DNA of 39,705 nt. It comes from Bacillota bacterium (GTDB taxonomy: Bacteria; Bacillota; Clostridia; Peptostreptococcales; Anaerovoracaceae). The stretch covers positions 1 to 39,705 of the forward strand of contig JAUNFA010000012.1 in the NCBI GenBank assembly GCA_030525285.1, given 5' to 3'. Each line of letters opens with the position of its first letter. Position 1 is the stretch's first letter. This document shows, in pieces, positions 1 to 8,331 of the stretch. The position numbers were made by a program, and so were the translations under genes. The notes beneath the pieces are model-generated. The model was not told where the DNA came from. It ran no database searches and worked only from the letters and a program-made list of their open reading frames with translations.

Positions 1-39
1 AATAATCGATCTGTTCTTTAATAGAGAAATACGCACATT

Positions 40-72
40 AAAAGCACGTAATTTTTGGTTACGTGCTTTTTT
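40..72 (+). terminator. Rho-independent terminator of the upstream gene
   Basis: A 12-bp perfect stem (AAAAGCACGTAA at 40-51 with TTACGTGCTTTT at 59-70) with a 7-nt loop runs into a T tract. It ends whatever gene lies left of the window. Its right arm overlaps the proposed yhaM promoter. Confidence 0.85.
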
Positions 73-82
73 GTGTTATAAT
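55..82 (+). promoter_or_regulatory. Candidate promoter for yhaM
   Basis: TTGGTT (55-60), a 16-bp spacer and a perfect TATAAT (77-82) lie 44 bp before the yhaM start. The -35 falls inside the preceding terminator. The 5' leader then holds an 11-bp sequence, ATTGCAAGTGA, repeated in tandem (92-102 and 103-113). Confidence 0.55.
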
Positions 83-125
83 ATCGGGTAGATTGCAAGT
101 GAATTGCAAGTGAAAGGGAAAAAAG

Positions 126-1085
126 ATGAAAGATATTTATATTTCAGACATTAAAGTAAATCAGGAAATTACTTCCTACTTCATAGTAAAAAAATCTGAG
201 GTTAAGGTAGGCTCCAACCGCAAGTCTTATCTCGACCTTCTATTGGCAGATTCTACTGGCGAAATAAGTGGCAAAAAGTGGGATATTGCCGACGAGGAGA
301 TGCCGGGACTAAAAAAAATCGAAGAAGGCAAAATAATTAAAGTTCGTGCTACTGTAAACGAGTGGAATGGAATGAAACAGCTCAAAATCAGCAGAATAAG
401 GCATACAGGGGCAGAGGACAATCTGGTTATGTCAGATTACATTAAAGCGGCTCCTGAAGATGCAGAATCAATGTACAGCTTCATATATGGCAAAGCTGAC
501 GGATTCAAAGATGAGGACCTTCACAGACTTTGCATAAAGCAGCTTGAAGACAACAGAGAGAAGCTCATGTATTATCCGGCAGCACAGAAGAATCATCATG
601 CAGAGATGGCTGGACTTCTTTATCATATCAAGAGAATGCTCATGATGGGTGAGAGGGCATGTCAGGTATACACGAATCTCAATGAGGAACTTGTGCTGGC
701 AGGCGTAATTCTTCACGACATGGAAAAAATAAATGAAATTGATTCAAATGAACTGGGAATTTCCACGGGATATTCCTTTGAAGGCAAGATGCTGGGTCAT
801 CTAGTCCAGGGAGTCAAAACCATCGACAGACTGGCACGAGAACTTGGCATTCCAAAGGAAAAGGCGATAATGATTGAACACATGATGCTGACACATCATT
901 ACGAACCGGAATATGGAAGTCCTAAGAAGCCGCTGTTCCCTGAAGCAGAAATGCTCCATTATCTTGACATGATTGATGCAAAGATGTTTGATATGAAGGA
1001 GGCACTGGATAAGACGGAACCAGGCGAATTCAGCGACAGAGTGTGGACGCTTGACAACAGGACACTTTACAAGACAACACTCTAA
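126..1085 (+). CDS. yhaM: 3'-5' exoribonuclease YhaM family (OB fold + HD domain)
   Basis: The 319-residue product matches the YhaM/CMP-binding-factor family: an N-terminal OB-fold nucleic-acid-binding domain (about 1-100) and a C-terminal HD metal-dependent hydrolase domain (about 150-300). Visible HD residues include a His-His pair near 156, His197-Asp198 in LHDMEKI, and the LTHHY segment near 256-260. Members degrade RNA (and some DNA) from the 3' end in a metal-dependent way in the cytoplasm. Length is close to B. subtilis YhaM (about 314). It starts at ATG after a weak purine-rich AAAGGGA and is followed 41 bp later by recD2, probably in the same transcript. The family assignment is firm; the in vivo substrate is inferred. 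Confidence 0.9.
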   Translation: MKDIYISDIKVNQEITSYFIVKKSEVKVGSNRKSYLDLLLADSTGEISGKKWDIADEEMPGLKKIEEGKIIKVRATVNEWNGMKQLKISRIRHTGAEDNLVMSDYIKAAPEDAESMYSFIYGKADGFKDEDLHRLCIKQLEDNREKLMYYPAAQKNHHAEMAGLLYHIKRMLMMGERACQVYTNLNEELVLAGVILHDMEKINEIDSNELGISTGYSFEGKMLGHLVQGVKTIDRLARELGIPKEKAIMIEHMMLTHHYEPEYGSPKKPLFPEAEMLHYLDMIDAKMFDMKEALDKTEPGEFSDRVWTLDNRTLYKTTL

Positions 1086-1126
1086 ATGCAAATGATATTT
1101 TGAGATGACAGGCAGGACAGGGAAGA

Positions 1127-3346
1127 ATGCTGACGGAATATAAGGGAACTATAGTAGACATAATCTTTCATAATAAAGAAAATGGATATACAGTTGCTGT
1201 ATTGGAAACTGAGCTGGAGGCAATTACCGTTGTTGGAATACTTCCGGCAGCAGGTGTTGGCAGAGCTTATACACTTCGAGGTGAGTTCAAGGAGCACCCT
1301 ATATATGGGGAACAGTTTGCAATTAAAGAATGGAGTGAGGAACTGCCTTCGTCAAAGGACGGAATAAGAGAATTCCTTGCGTCGGGAGTGATGAAGGGTA
1401 TCGGCAAAAAGACTGCGAGGCTTATTGTGAATCACTTTGGTGATAAGACACTGGACATTATCAGCGAAAGTCCGGAAAGACTGGTTGAAATTTCGGGAAT
1501 AGGACCCAAGACCGCGGCTAAGATTGCAGAATCCTTCAAAACACATAGAGACTTCGCTAATGTTACACTGTACCTTCAAAATTATGGAATAAACTCAAAC
1601 TATGCTATGAAACTTTATCAGGTTTATGGCGAAGATACGATTGCTGCAGTGGAGGAAAATCCATACAGACTTGTAGATGATATATTCGGCATAGGCTTCA
1701 AAAAAGCCGATGCAATCGCGCGTAAGATAGGTATTGCACCTGATGATGAATTCAGGGTTGCTAGCGGAATAAGGTTTACATTATCCTATTTTGCAGGAGA
1801 AGGCAGTACATATCTTCCGAAAAATGTGCTGTGTGAGAAAGCAGGAAGCCTTCTGGAATTGCCAGTTAAAGATATAGAAGACGTTCTGATGGTAATGGCC
1901 TTTGATGGCACTGTACATCTAGAAAACATGAACGAACGTGTCAATGTGTATCTGATGCCATACTATATGGCAGAGCAAAATGTGTGCAAGTGCATTGCGG
2001 CACTTAATTCCGCAGGATTGAAACCTATAACGGGAGCACCCGAGAGCATGATTGCGGCATCGGAGAAGGAATCGGGAATTCTGCTTTCGGAACAGCAAAA
2101 GCGAGCGGTTCTTCTATCTCTTAGCGCAGGAGTATCGGTAATTACCGGGGGGCCCGGAACAGGTAAAACTACCATAATAAATTCGATTATAAACATATTG
2201 GAGAGTAGCGGTCATAAGGTGGCCATTGCGGCGCCAACAGGTCGCGCAGCCAAGAGAATCACAGAAACTTCGGGACATTACGCATCCACAATTCACAGGC
2301 TTTTGGATTATTATTTCTCAGAAGACGAGAATATGATGAGATTCGGTTACAATGCCGACGAGCCTTTGGACTATGATGCGATAATAGTAGATGAGGCTTC
2401 GATGATAGATCTGATGCTGATTAACGGGCTTGTAAGTGCAATAAGGCCGGGAACCAGATTTATTCTGGTGGGCGATGCGGATCAGCTACCGTCGGTGGGA
2501 GCAGGCAATGTGCTTAAGGACATTATAGACAGCGAATATGTACTGGCTACAAAGCTTACTGAAATTTTCCGGCAGGCGCAGGAAAGCATGATTGTTGTCA
2601 ATGCTCATAGGATAAACAGAGGAGAATACCCAGATTTAAATGCCAGCGATAAGGATTTCTTTATGCTGATGCGCAGCAAAGAAAGAGAAATGCTGGACAC
2701 TGTCAAGGAACTGTGCACAAGCAGATTGCCGAGTTATTACAAGGGCATATCACCAATAGCGGACATACAGGTTCTGACACCTGTGCGCAAAGGCCTGCTG
2801 GGTTGTGTCAATATGAACACGGAGCTTCAGAGTGTTCTTAATCCACCTTCACCAGAATTGAAGGAGAAAAGCCACGGAGAAAGGATATTCCGAGAAGGCG
2901 ATAAGGTGATGCAGATTAGGAACAACTATCAGCTTAAGTGGAAAAACAGACGGGATTTCACTGAGGGCGAGGGTGTCTTTAACGGTGATGTGGGATTTGT
3001 TGACACTATTGATACTGAATTTAATGAAGTTACGGTCATATATGATGATATAAGATACGTTACATACAATTTCAATCAGCTTGATGAGCTGGAACTTGCA
3101 TATGCAGTGACTGTCCACAAAAGTCAGGGTAGCGAGTTTCCGATTGTAATAATGCCAATCAGCTGGTTTCCACCGATTCTCGCCACGCGAAATCTGCTTT
3201 ATACTGCAGTTACCCGAGGCAAGAGGGCTGTTGTTCTGGTTGGTTCTGAGAACAAGCTTAAGGGCATGGTTGATAACGACAGAATCAGTCAAAGGTATTC
3301 CGGACTTGGAATGAGACTTGGCAGATTGCTGCAGATGGGTGTATGA
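1127..3346 (+). CDS. recD2: RecD2-type ATP-dependent DNA helicase (SF1B)
   Basis: This 739-residue protein has the RecD2/YrrC architecture: an N-terminal OB-like region, helix-hairpin-helix segments (about 80-210, including SGIGPKTAAKI), and then the SF1 helicase core. Walker A is GGPGTGKTT at about 341-349, Walker B is IIVDEASMID, and the C-terminal motifs are VTVHKSQGSEFP and LYTAVTRGKR. RecD2 is a 5'-3' helicase found outside RecBCD, acting in replication-fork and mismatch/recombination repair. It is slightly shorter than B. subtilis YrrC (about 800). It lies between yhaM and comFC with gaps of 41 and 80 bp and no terminator, so the three genes may be co-transcribed. Confidence 0.93.
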   Translation: MLTEYKGTIVDIIFHNKENGYTVAVLETELEAITVVGILPAAGVGRAYTLRGEFKEHPIYGEQFAIKEWSEELPSSKDGIREFLASGVMKGIGKKTARLIVNHFGDKTLDIISESPERLVEISGIGPKTAAKIAESFKTHRDFANVTLYLQNYGINSNYAMKLYQVYGEDTIAAVEENPYRLVDDIFGIGFKKADAIARKIGIAPDDEFRVASGIRFTLSYFAGEGSTYLPKNVLCEKAGSLLELPVKDIEDVLMVMAFDGTVHLENMNERVNVYLMPYYMAEQNVCKCIAALNSAGLKPITGAPESMIAASEKESGILLSEQQKRAVLLSLSAGVSVITGGPGTGKTTIINSIINILESSGHKVAIAAPTGRAAKRITETSGHYASTIHRLLDYYFSEDENMMRFGYNADEPLDYDAIIVDEASMIDLMLINGLVSAIRPGTRFILVGDADQLPSVGAGNVLKDIIDSEYVLATKLTEIFRQAQESMIVVNAHRINRGEYPDLNASDKDFFMLMRSKEREMLDTVKELCTSRLPSYYKGISPIADIQVLTPVRKGLLGCVNMNTELQSVLNPPSPELKEKSHGERIFREGDKVMQIRNNYQLKWKNRRDFTEGEGVFNGDVGFVDTIDTEFNEVTVIYDDIRYVTYNFNQLDELELAYAVTVHKSQGSEFPIVIMPISWFPPILATRNLLYTAVTRGKRAVVLVGSENKLKGMVDNDRISQRYSGLGMRLGRLLQMGV

Positions 3347-3426
3347 AGATCCGTCGGATTCATTGGGACATTTATGGGTAAAAGGAGCGTTCAGTTTCCT
3401 TGTCAGGGGGGAGACTGGAGGAATAA

Positions 3427-4182
3427 TTGGGAAGTTTTAGTAAAATGTGGGAACTTCTTATGGAGTCTATATTCCCGTCAAATATTTATTGCATATCGTG
3501 CGGGAGCATGATTACAAGAGACAGAGCTTACTCTCTTTGTGACAGATGTATGGGAGATATACACTGGATTACAGGGAAAAGCTGCAACGTTTGTGGCAAG
3601 GAACTAAATGAAGAATATCTCGGGAGCATATGCTACAACTGCATGAATCGGGAGCACTATTTTGGCAGGGGTATAAGCTGCATGACTTACGGGCTTCTTG
3701 AAAGGCAGATGATTCTGGATTTAAAATATAACGGTAAAGGATATGTTGGTATCGCTTTTGGAGAAATCATGGCCGACCGCCTGGCTGTGGAGGAACTGGA
3801 AACAGATATTATCATTCCGGTGCCGATTAATAGGGAAAGAAAGAAAAAGCGGGGATATAATCAAGTGCAGATAATGGGCGCAGAATTGAGCCGTTTATCG
3901 GGTATCCCCATGATATATGATGCGCTTGTAAGACAAAAGAATACTAGACTTCTGAGGAGCATGAATCCTTTGGAGCGTGAAAGTGCAATGAAAGGGGCTT
4001 TTGAAGTTCCTGACAGTAAGGTAAAATACATACAGGGAAAACATATTCTGCTCATTGATGATATTATGACGACAGGTGCAACCCTTGATGCGTGTTCTAA
4101 GGAACTCCTTAACAAAGGTGCGAGAGAAGTTTATGTGATAACTCTGGCATCAGGTGGTAACAGGAAACCGTCTGATGTCTGA
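3427..4182 (+). CDS. comFC: ComF family protein (phosphoribosyltransferase-like)
   Basis: The 251-residue product has an N-terminal Cys-rich zinc-finger-like part (CISCG, CDRCM, CNVCGKEL and CYNCM, about residues 18-78) followed by a type I phosphoribosyltransferase fold with the PRPP loop LLIDDIMTTGAT near 210-221. ComFC is needed for DNA uptake during natural transformation in Firmicutes, with ComFA as partner, though no comFA is visible here. The start is TTG at 3427, chosen because GGAGGA lies 4 bp upstream; an in-frame ATG at 3445 would shorten the N-terminus by 6 residues and keep all motifs. Being next to hpf matches the comF-hpf neighbourhood of other Firmicutes. Confidence 0.88.
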   Translation: MGSFSKMWELLMESIFPSNIYCISCGSMITRDRAYSLCDRCMGDIHWITGKSCNVCGKELNEEYLGSICYNCMNREHYFGRGISCMTYGLLERQMILDLKYNGKGYVGIAFGEIMADRLAVEELETDIIIPVPINRERKKKRGYNQVQIMGAELSRLSGIPMIYDALVRQKNTRLLRSMNPLERESAMKGAFEVPDSKVKYIQGKHILLIDDIMTTGATLDACSKELLNKGAREVYVITLASGGNRKPSDV

Positions 4183-4219
4183 AGCGACACATAAGCAGGA
4201 CAGGTTATCAGAAAAGTTG

Positions 4220-4407
4220 CAGAATGTGTTCATGACTCAGGTCTGTGGTTGAAAGGCCATGCCAGCTACGGGCAAAGGGCTCCACGTAAGCTGATCCGCA
4301 AGGCGGCAGTGATCATGGCGTAGTTTAGAAGTAAGTCCTCCGGAAAATCCGGGTTTAGGCAAGTGTGGGGGCAAAGACCAGGTCAGCTGAGTCATGAGCA
4401 GATTCTG
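4220..4407 (+). ncRNA. raiA motif structured RNA (SAR-1-like) upstream of hpf/raiA
   Basis: This non-coding stretch is bounded by a long helix: 4220-4240 pairs with 4387-4407 over about 21 positions with one mismatch and one G-U, including a perfect 10-bp core (CATGACTCAG with CTGAGTCATG). Inside are clear hairpins, CCGC-AAG-GCGG (4296-4306) and CCGGA-AAA-TCCGG (4340-4352), and possible longer pairings such as GCCATG (4256-4261) with CATGGC (4314-4319). There is no protein-coding potential. Its position directly before the hpf/raiA gene, its length and its closed multi-branched form fit the raiA RNA motif of Firmicutes and Actinobacteria, linked to sporulation in Clostridium. The family name is from memory of position and architecture, not a covariance-model hit. 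No clear own promoter was found; it could be processed from a comFC read-through transcript. Confidence 0.8.
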
Positions 4408-4436
4408 TTGAGATTTTGATTTATCTGTGATAAAAT
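4408..4436 (+). promoter_or_regulatory. Promoter of hpf
   Basis: TTGAGA (4408-4413), a 17-bp spacer and TAAAAT (4431-4436) begin at the very next base after the closing helix of the structured RNA. The predicted start near 4443 gives a short hpf leader containing AAGGAGG (4452-4458). Confidence 0.7.
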
Positions 4437-4465
4437 TTAGAAAAGCACAATAAGGAGGTAATACT

Positions 4466-4993
4466 ATGAGAACAATAATTACCGGCAAGAACTATACTCC
4501 TAGCGAAAAGCTTAAGGAAACTATCGAGAAGAAATTTCAGAAGCTTGACAAATATTTCTCGGACGAAATTACAGGTAATGTAATGGTAATCAGAGAGAAG
4601 AGCGACTACAAGGTAGAAGCTACAATCAATGCCAAGGGAACTATTTTCCGTGCTGAAGTCAAGTCTCAGGATCCTTATGACTGCGTTGACAGGTCCATAG
4701 AGAAACTGTCAAAGCAGATGTCTAAATTCAAATCAAAGCTGCAGAAGAGATACAAGGGTCAGAAGGATTTCGCCTTTGCAGAACTTCCTGAAATCGAAGA
4801 TGAGAAGGAAGAACTCAATGTAGTTAAGAAGAAGAAATTCGAGCTTGTACCAATGACTGTCGATGAAGCCATCGTTCAGATGGAACTTCTGACACACAGC
4901 TTCTATGTATTCCTTAACATGGAGAGCGACACCGTAAATGTGGTCTACAAGAGAGATGATAATGATTACGGTGTATTGGAGACAGTTTACTAG
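4466..4993 (+). CDS. hpf: Ribosome hibernation promoting factor, long form
   Basis: The 175-residue protein has the N-terminal HPF/RaiA ribosome-binding domain (about 1-100, beginning MRTIITGKNYTPSEKL) and a C-terminal dimerisation domain (about 118-172, with FELVPMTVDEAIVQMELL and FYVFLNMES). Two-domain long HPF is the Firmicutes form; it binds the 30S decoding region and dimerises 70S ribosomes into inactive 100S particles in stationary phase. The start follows a strong AAGGAGG. The gene has its own promoter immediately after the structured RNA and its own terminator, so it appears to be monocistronic. Confidence 0.96.
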   Translation: MRTIITGKNYTPSEKLKETIEKKFQKLDKYFSDEITGNVMVIREKSDYKVEATINAKGTIFRAEVKSQDPYDCVDRSIEKLSKQMSKFKSKLQKRYKGQKDFAFAELPEIEDEKEELNVVKKKKFELVPMTVDEAIVQMELLTHSFYVFLNMESDTVNVVYKRDDNDYGVLETVY

Positions 4994-5026
4994 AAACAGG
5001 AGCTGCATATAACTGAATATTTTTGT

Positions 5027-5052
5027 AAGGCGGAGTTTCATCCGCCTTTTTT
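5027..5052 (+). terminator. Terminator after hpf
   Basis: An 8-bp perfect stem (AAGGCGGA at 5027-5034 and TCCGCCTT at 5041-5048) with loop GTTTCA runs into a T-rich tract. Confidence 0.9.
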
Positions 5053-5053
5053 A

Positions 5054-5082
5054 TTGAAATGAAGAGAGCATTTCGGTAAAAT
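5054..5082 (+). promoter_or_regulatory. Promoter of the cdaA-cdaR-glmM-glmS operon
   Basis: TTGAAA (5054-5059), a 17-bp spacer and TAAAAT (5077-5082) are placed directly after the hpf terminator. The predicted leader is about 25 nt and carries AGGAGA before the GTG start at 5115. Confidence 0.6.
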
Positions 5083-5114
5083 AATATTGTATATGTATTT
5101 TTTAGGAGATTATT

Positions 5115-5975
5115 GTGAAAAATTATTTTTATGATGCATTCTATAACGCTTTTTATGGAATAAACGTTATGGATATAATAGATATTCTTATTGTGGCATT
5201 TATTGTTTACAAAGTGCTGGGATTTATACGCAAAACAGGTGCGCAACAGCTTCTTCAGGGGATTGCGATACTTGTCGTTGCAGTAATTCTGTCAGATCTT
5301 TTGAATCTGCATACAGTCAACTGGCTGCTCAAGAGCATAGTTGCACTGGGTGCTGTTGCCATTCTGATTATTTTCCAGCCGGAATTGCGACGCGGTCTGG
5401 AATCTGTAGGAAGAAGCCAGCTTATTAACGGATCGGTGGGCAAGAAGAACAAAGAAGAAGGTAAGCGCATAGTTTCTGAGATAATTACGGCCATAGAAGG
5501 GTTTTCCAGAGACAGAACCGGTGCGCTTATTGTATTTGAAAAACAGGTATCCCTTAACGACATAGTCGAGAAGAGCGGTACTGTAATAGATGCGGAAATA
5601 TCGGATCAGATACTTGGGAATATCTTTTATGAAGGCGCGCCTCTTCATGATGGTGCGGTAATTATCAGAGAAGGCAGGGTCTATGCAGCGGCATGCGTAC
5701 TGCCACTTACTGCCCAGAAAGGTATTGCCAAGGAACTTGGAACAAGACACAGAGCGGCTCTTGGAATCACAGAGCATTCTGATGCACTTGTTCTGATTGT
5801 ATCTGAAGAAACAGGAATAATTTCCATGGCACAGGATGGTGTAATGGAAAGATTTCTCGATCTTAAGACCGTAGAAAAAACGTTGCTTGCTCTATTCCTT
5901 AAACAGGACAACAGCGAAAATGCCAGCAGTCTGCGTGATGTAATGGGTAGGATAAGGAGGGATATAAATGCTTAG
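5115..5975 (+). CDS. cdaA: Diadenylate cyclase CdaA (membrane-bound)
   Basis: The 286-residue enzyme makes c-di-AMP from two ATP. The N-terminus (about 15-90) holds three hydrophobic membrane segments, followed by the DAC domain with the catalytic DGA motif (Asp179-Gly-Ala, in LHDGAVII) and the RHR motif (Arg211-His-Arg, in GTRHRAALG). Length is as in B. subtilis CdaA (about 273). The start is GTG with AGGAGA upstream. It overlaps cdaR by 8 bp, indicating translational coupling. The order cdaA-cdaR-glmM-glmS is the conserved Firmicutes arrangement, in which CdaR and GlmM modulate the cyclase. Confidence 0.96.
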   Translation: MKNYFYDAFYNAFYGINVMDIIDILIVAFIVYKVLGFIRKTGAQQLLQGIAILVVAVILSDLLNLHTVNWLLKSIVALGAVAILIIFQPELRRGLESVGRSQLINGSVGKKNKEEGKRIVSEIITAIEGFSRDRTGALIVFEKQVSLNDIVEKSGTVIDAEISDQILGNIFYEGAPLHDGAVIIREGRVYAAACVLPLTAQKGIAKELGTRHRAALGITEHSDALVLIVSEETGIISMAQDGVMERFLDLKTVEKTLLALFLKQDNSENASSLRDVMGRIRRDINA

Positions 5976-6891
5976 CAAGAAGCCGGTACTGATTATTCTA
6001 TCTATAATGACAGCGATGTTCATGTGGGTATATGTTACAGGTAATGTGGACCCTGAAACAAAATCAAAGGTAAACCATATTGAAGTCAATCTGACAAATA
6101 CAGATGAACTTGCCAATCAGGGGCTCGCAGTTGCAAACGGGGAAGACCTGACTACAGGAGTTATAATCACAGGCAAAAGATCCATAGTAAACAAAGTTAA
6201 ATCAAATGGATTCACAGCCACAGTCGACGTGGGTAAGGCAAAGAAAGGTGAAAACCAGCTGCCGGTTGAATTCGAAACACCTGCAGGTGTAAGTATTGAT
6301 GATTCTACAGAGGCAACCGTCACAGTCAATGTTGAAGACAGAATACGCAAAAGCGTGCCAGTAAAAATTGTATTCAAAGATAAGAAGGATAGTGTCCGTG
6401 AGCCTTGGGCAACGGAAGTGTGGCCGAACAACATAACTGTATACGGTGCTGAGAGTGTTGTAAAACGAGTTGCAGAAATAAACGCTGACATAGAAAGCAG
6501 AAATGTGGAAACTGCAGCAAAGAATGTTAAGGCCGATGTTTTCGCAGTAGATACGTCAGGAACCGAGATTAAAGGTCTTGCATATGATAAGGAATATGTT
6601 ATGGCAACAGTTCAGCTTCTGGAGCGTAAGGAAGTGAAAGTTAACGTCAAAGGCAAGAATCTGGACAGCAAGTACCGAGTGGATAAAGTATCTGGTGTAG
6701 ATACCGTAACGATACTGGGAACTCAAAGAGTTCTTAAGAAAGTCAATTCAATAGATGCATATGCAGACCTTTCAGACATTGAAAGCGGAGGACTGGCAAC
6801 TGTAAGTGTCACACCAGAGCTGCCTTATGGGGTGTATTTGCCGGGTGAACTTAAGAGCAAAGCCAAGATAACAATAAAGGTGGCAGATTAG
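5968..6891 (+). CDS. cdaR: CdaR, YbbR-domain regulator of CdaA
   Basis: The 307-residue protein has one N-terminal membrane segment (about 6-23, VLIILSIMTAMFMWVYVTG) followed by an extracytoplasmic series of YbbR-type beta domains. The repeated pattern of short beta stretches with VTGKRSIVNKV-, VYGAESVVKRV- and ILGTQRVLKKV-like segments marks three repeats. CdaR regulates CdaA activity at the membrane. At 307 residues it is much shorter than B. subtilis CdaR (about 480), so it has fewer repeats. The start ATG lies within the end of cdaA behind AAGGAGG. Confidence 0.92.
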   Translation: MLSKKPVLIILSIMTAMFMWVYVTGNVDPETKSKVNHIEVNLTNTDELANQGLAVANGEDLTTGVIITGKRSIVNKVKSNGFTATVDVGKAKKGENQLPVEFETPAGVSIDDSTEATVTVNVEDRIRKSVPVKIVFKDKKDSVREPWATEVWPNNITVYGAESVVKRVAEINADIESRNVETAAKNVKADVFAVDTSGTEIKGLAYDKEYVMATVQLLERKEVKVNVKGKNLDSKYRVDKVSGVDTVTILGTQRVLKKVNSIDAYADLSDIESGGLATVSVTPELPYGVYLPGELKSKAKITIKVAD

Positions 6892-6957
6892 GACTACATA
6901 TTTTAAATAAGTATTGAGTTATAGGAGATTAATAAGACAGGAAGTATAGGAGAAAAA

Positions 6958-8307
6958 ATGGGAAGATTATTCGGAACAGATGGTGTGAGAGGAGTTGCGA
7001 ACTCAGAACTTACGCCGGAACTGGCATTTAAACTGGGAAGAGCAGGAGCATATGTGCTTAGCAGAGACAATGCAAGGCCTGTATTTATCATAGGAAAGGA
7101 CACCAGACTGTCAGGGGACATGCTGGAAGATGCAATCAGTGCGGGAATCCTTTCAGTAGGAGGAAATGTTATCAAGGTGGGCATTCTCCCGACACCGGCA
7201 GTGGCACATCTTGTAAGAGCCTATGGAGCAGACGCAGGAGTAGTAATATCAGCGTCTCACAATCCTTTTGAGTACAACGGAATCAAATTCTTCAAGTGGG
7301 ATGGGTTCAAACTGGATGATGATGTTGAAGATGAAATCGAAGACATTATCCTCAGAGACAGAGATATAAGCAGTGACATCGTAGGCGATAAACTGGGCAA
7401 GGTTATTGAAGCCGACAATGATGCACTGGAACTTTACGGAGATTATCTCAAGTCAACGATTGATGTGGATATCAGAGGTAAGAAGCTGGTGCTTGATTGT
7501 GCTAATGGAGCATCATACAAAGTTGCAGAGAAGGTTTACACAGAGCTGGGAGCTCAGGTTATGGTAATCGGTAATGAACCTGATGGCACTAACATCAATG
7601 ACAAGTGTGGTTCCACTCATCCGGAAGGCCTGCAGGAAGCTGTACTAAGATACGGCGCAGAGCTTGGAATGGCCTATGATGGGGATGCAGACAGGCTTAT
7701 AGCTGTTGACGAAAAGGGCAGAATTATAGACGGAGACAAGCTCATATGCATTTGTGCCAAAATGATGGCTGACAGAGGAGAATTGGCTCATAACCTTGTT
7801 ACAGCAACTGTAATGAGCAATATAGGATTCCACAAATACATCGAATCAATGGGATGCAAGGTGGAAGTAACAGGTGTAGGGGACAGATATGTCCTTGAAA
7901 GTATGCTTAAGACAGGCGGACAGATTGGCGGAGAACAGTCGGGACATATTATTTTCAGAAATCACAGCACGACAGGAGACGGTATCCTTTCGTCACTTCA
8001 GCTGCTGCAGGCTGTAATAATGTCTGGACGTAAGGCTTCGGAGCTGTCAGATGAAATTGAGATTTTCCCTCAGGTTCTCAAAAACGCAAGAGTCAAGAAT
8101 GAGAACAAGAATAAATATGAGAGCGATCCGGATATACAGAACGCAATCAAAAAAATTGAAAAATACATGGAAGGATTGGGAAGAGTACTTATAAGGCCAT
8201 CAGGTACAGAGCCTCTTGTTCGCGTAATGATAGAGGGACAGGATATTAAACAGATTACCGAGATGGCAGAAAAGCTGGCGATTCTAATTACAAAGAGATT
8301 CGGATAA
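6958..8307 (+). CDS. glmM: Phosphoglucosamine mutase
   Basis: The 449-residue enzyme converts glucosamine-6-phosphate to glucosamine-1-phosphate on the way to UDP-GlcNAc. It begins GRLFGTDGVRGVAN. The active-site phosphoserine is Ser100 in SASHNP, the metal-binding loop is YDGDADR, and the phosphate-binding loop is RPSGTEPLVRVM near the C-terminus. Length is normal for the family. The RBS AGGAGA lies just upstream. In other Firmicutes GlmM binds and inhibits CdaA, linking cell-wall precursor supply to c-di-AMP. Confidence 0.97.
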   Translation: MGRLFGTDGVRGVANSELTPELAFKLGRAGAYVLSRDNARPVFIIGKDTRLSGDMLEDAISAGILSVGGNVIKVGILPTPAVAHLVRAYGADAGVVISASHNPFEYNGIKFFKWDGFKLDDDVEDEIEDIILRDRDISSDIVGDKLGKVIEADNDALELYGDYLKSTIDVDIRGKKLVLDCANGASYKVAEKVYTELGAQVMVIGNEPDGTNINDKCGSTHPEGLQEAVLRYGAELGMAYDGDADRLIAVDEKGRIIDGDKLICICAKMMADRGELAHNLVTATVMSNIGFHKYIESMGCKVEVTGVGDRYVLESMLKTGGQIGGEQSGHIIFRNHSTTGDGILSSLQLLQAVIMSGRKASELSDEIEIFPQVLKNARVKNENKNKYESDPDIQNAIKKIEKYMEGLGRVLIRPSGTEPLVRVMIEGQDIKQITEMAEKLAILITKRFG

Positions 8308-8331
8308 TCAGCAGAAGGGAGTTGATATAAA

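Noticed and set aside
4220..4407. 6S RNA, SRP RNA, tmRNA or tRNA as identity of the structured RNA
   Set aside because: There is no tRNA-like ends or CCA, no SRP Alu/GNAR tetraloop domain, and several internal hairpins rather than one long bulged duplex as in 6S RNA. The location before hpf fits raiA RNA better.
8308..8331. glmS ribozyme upstream of glmS
   Set aside because: Only 24 bases separate glmM and glmS, far too little for the ribozyme (about 150-200 nt), and no ribozyme-like core is seen before the operon either.
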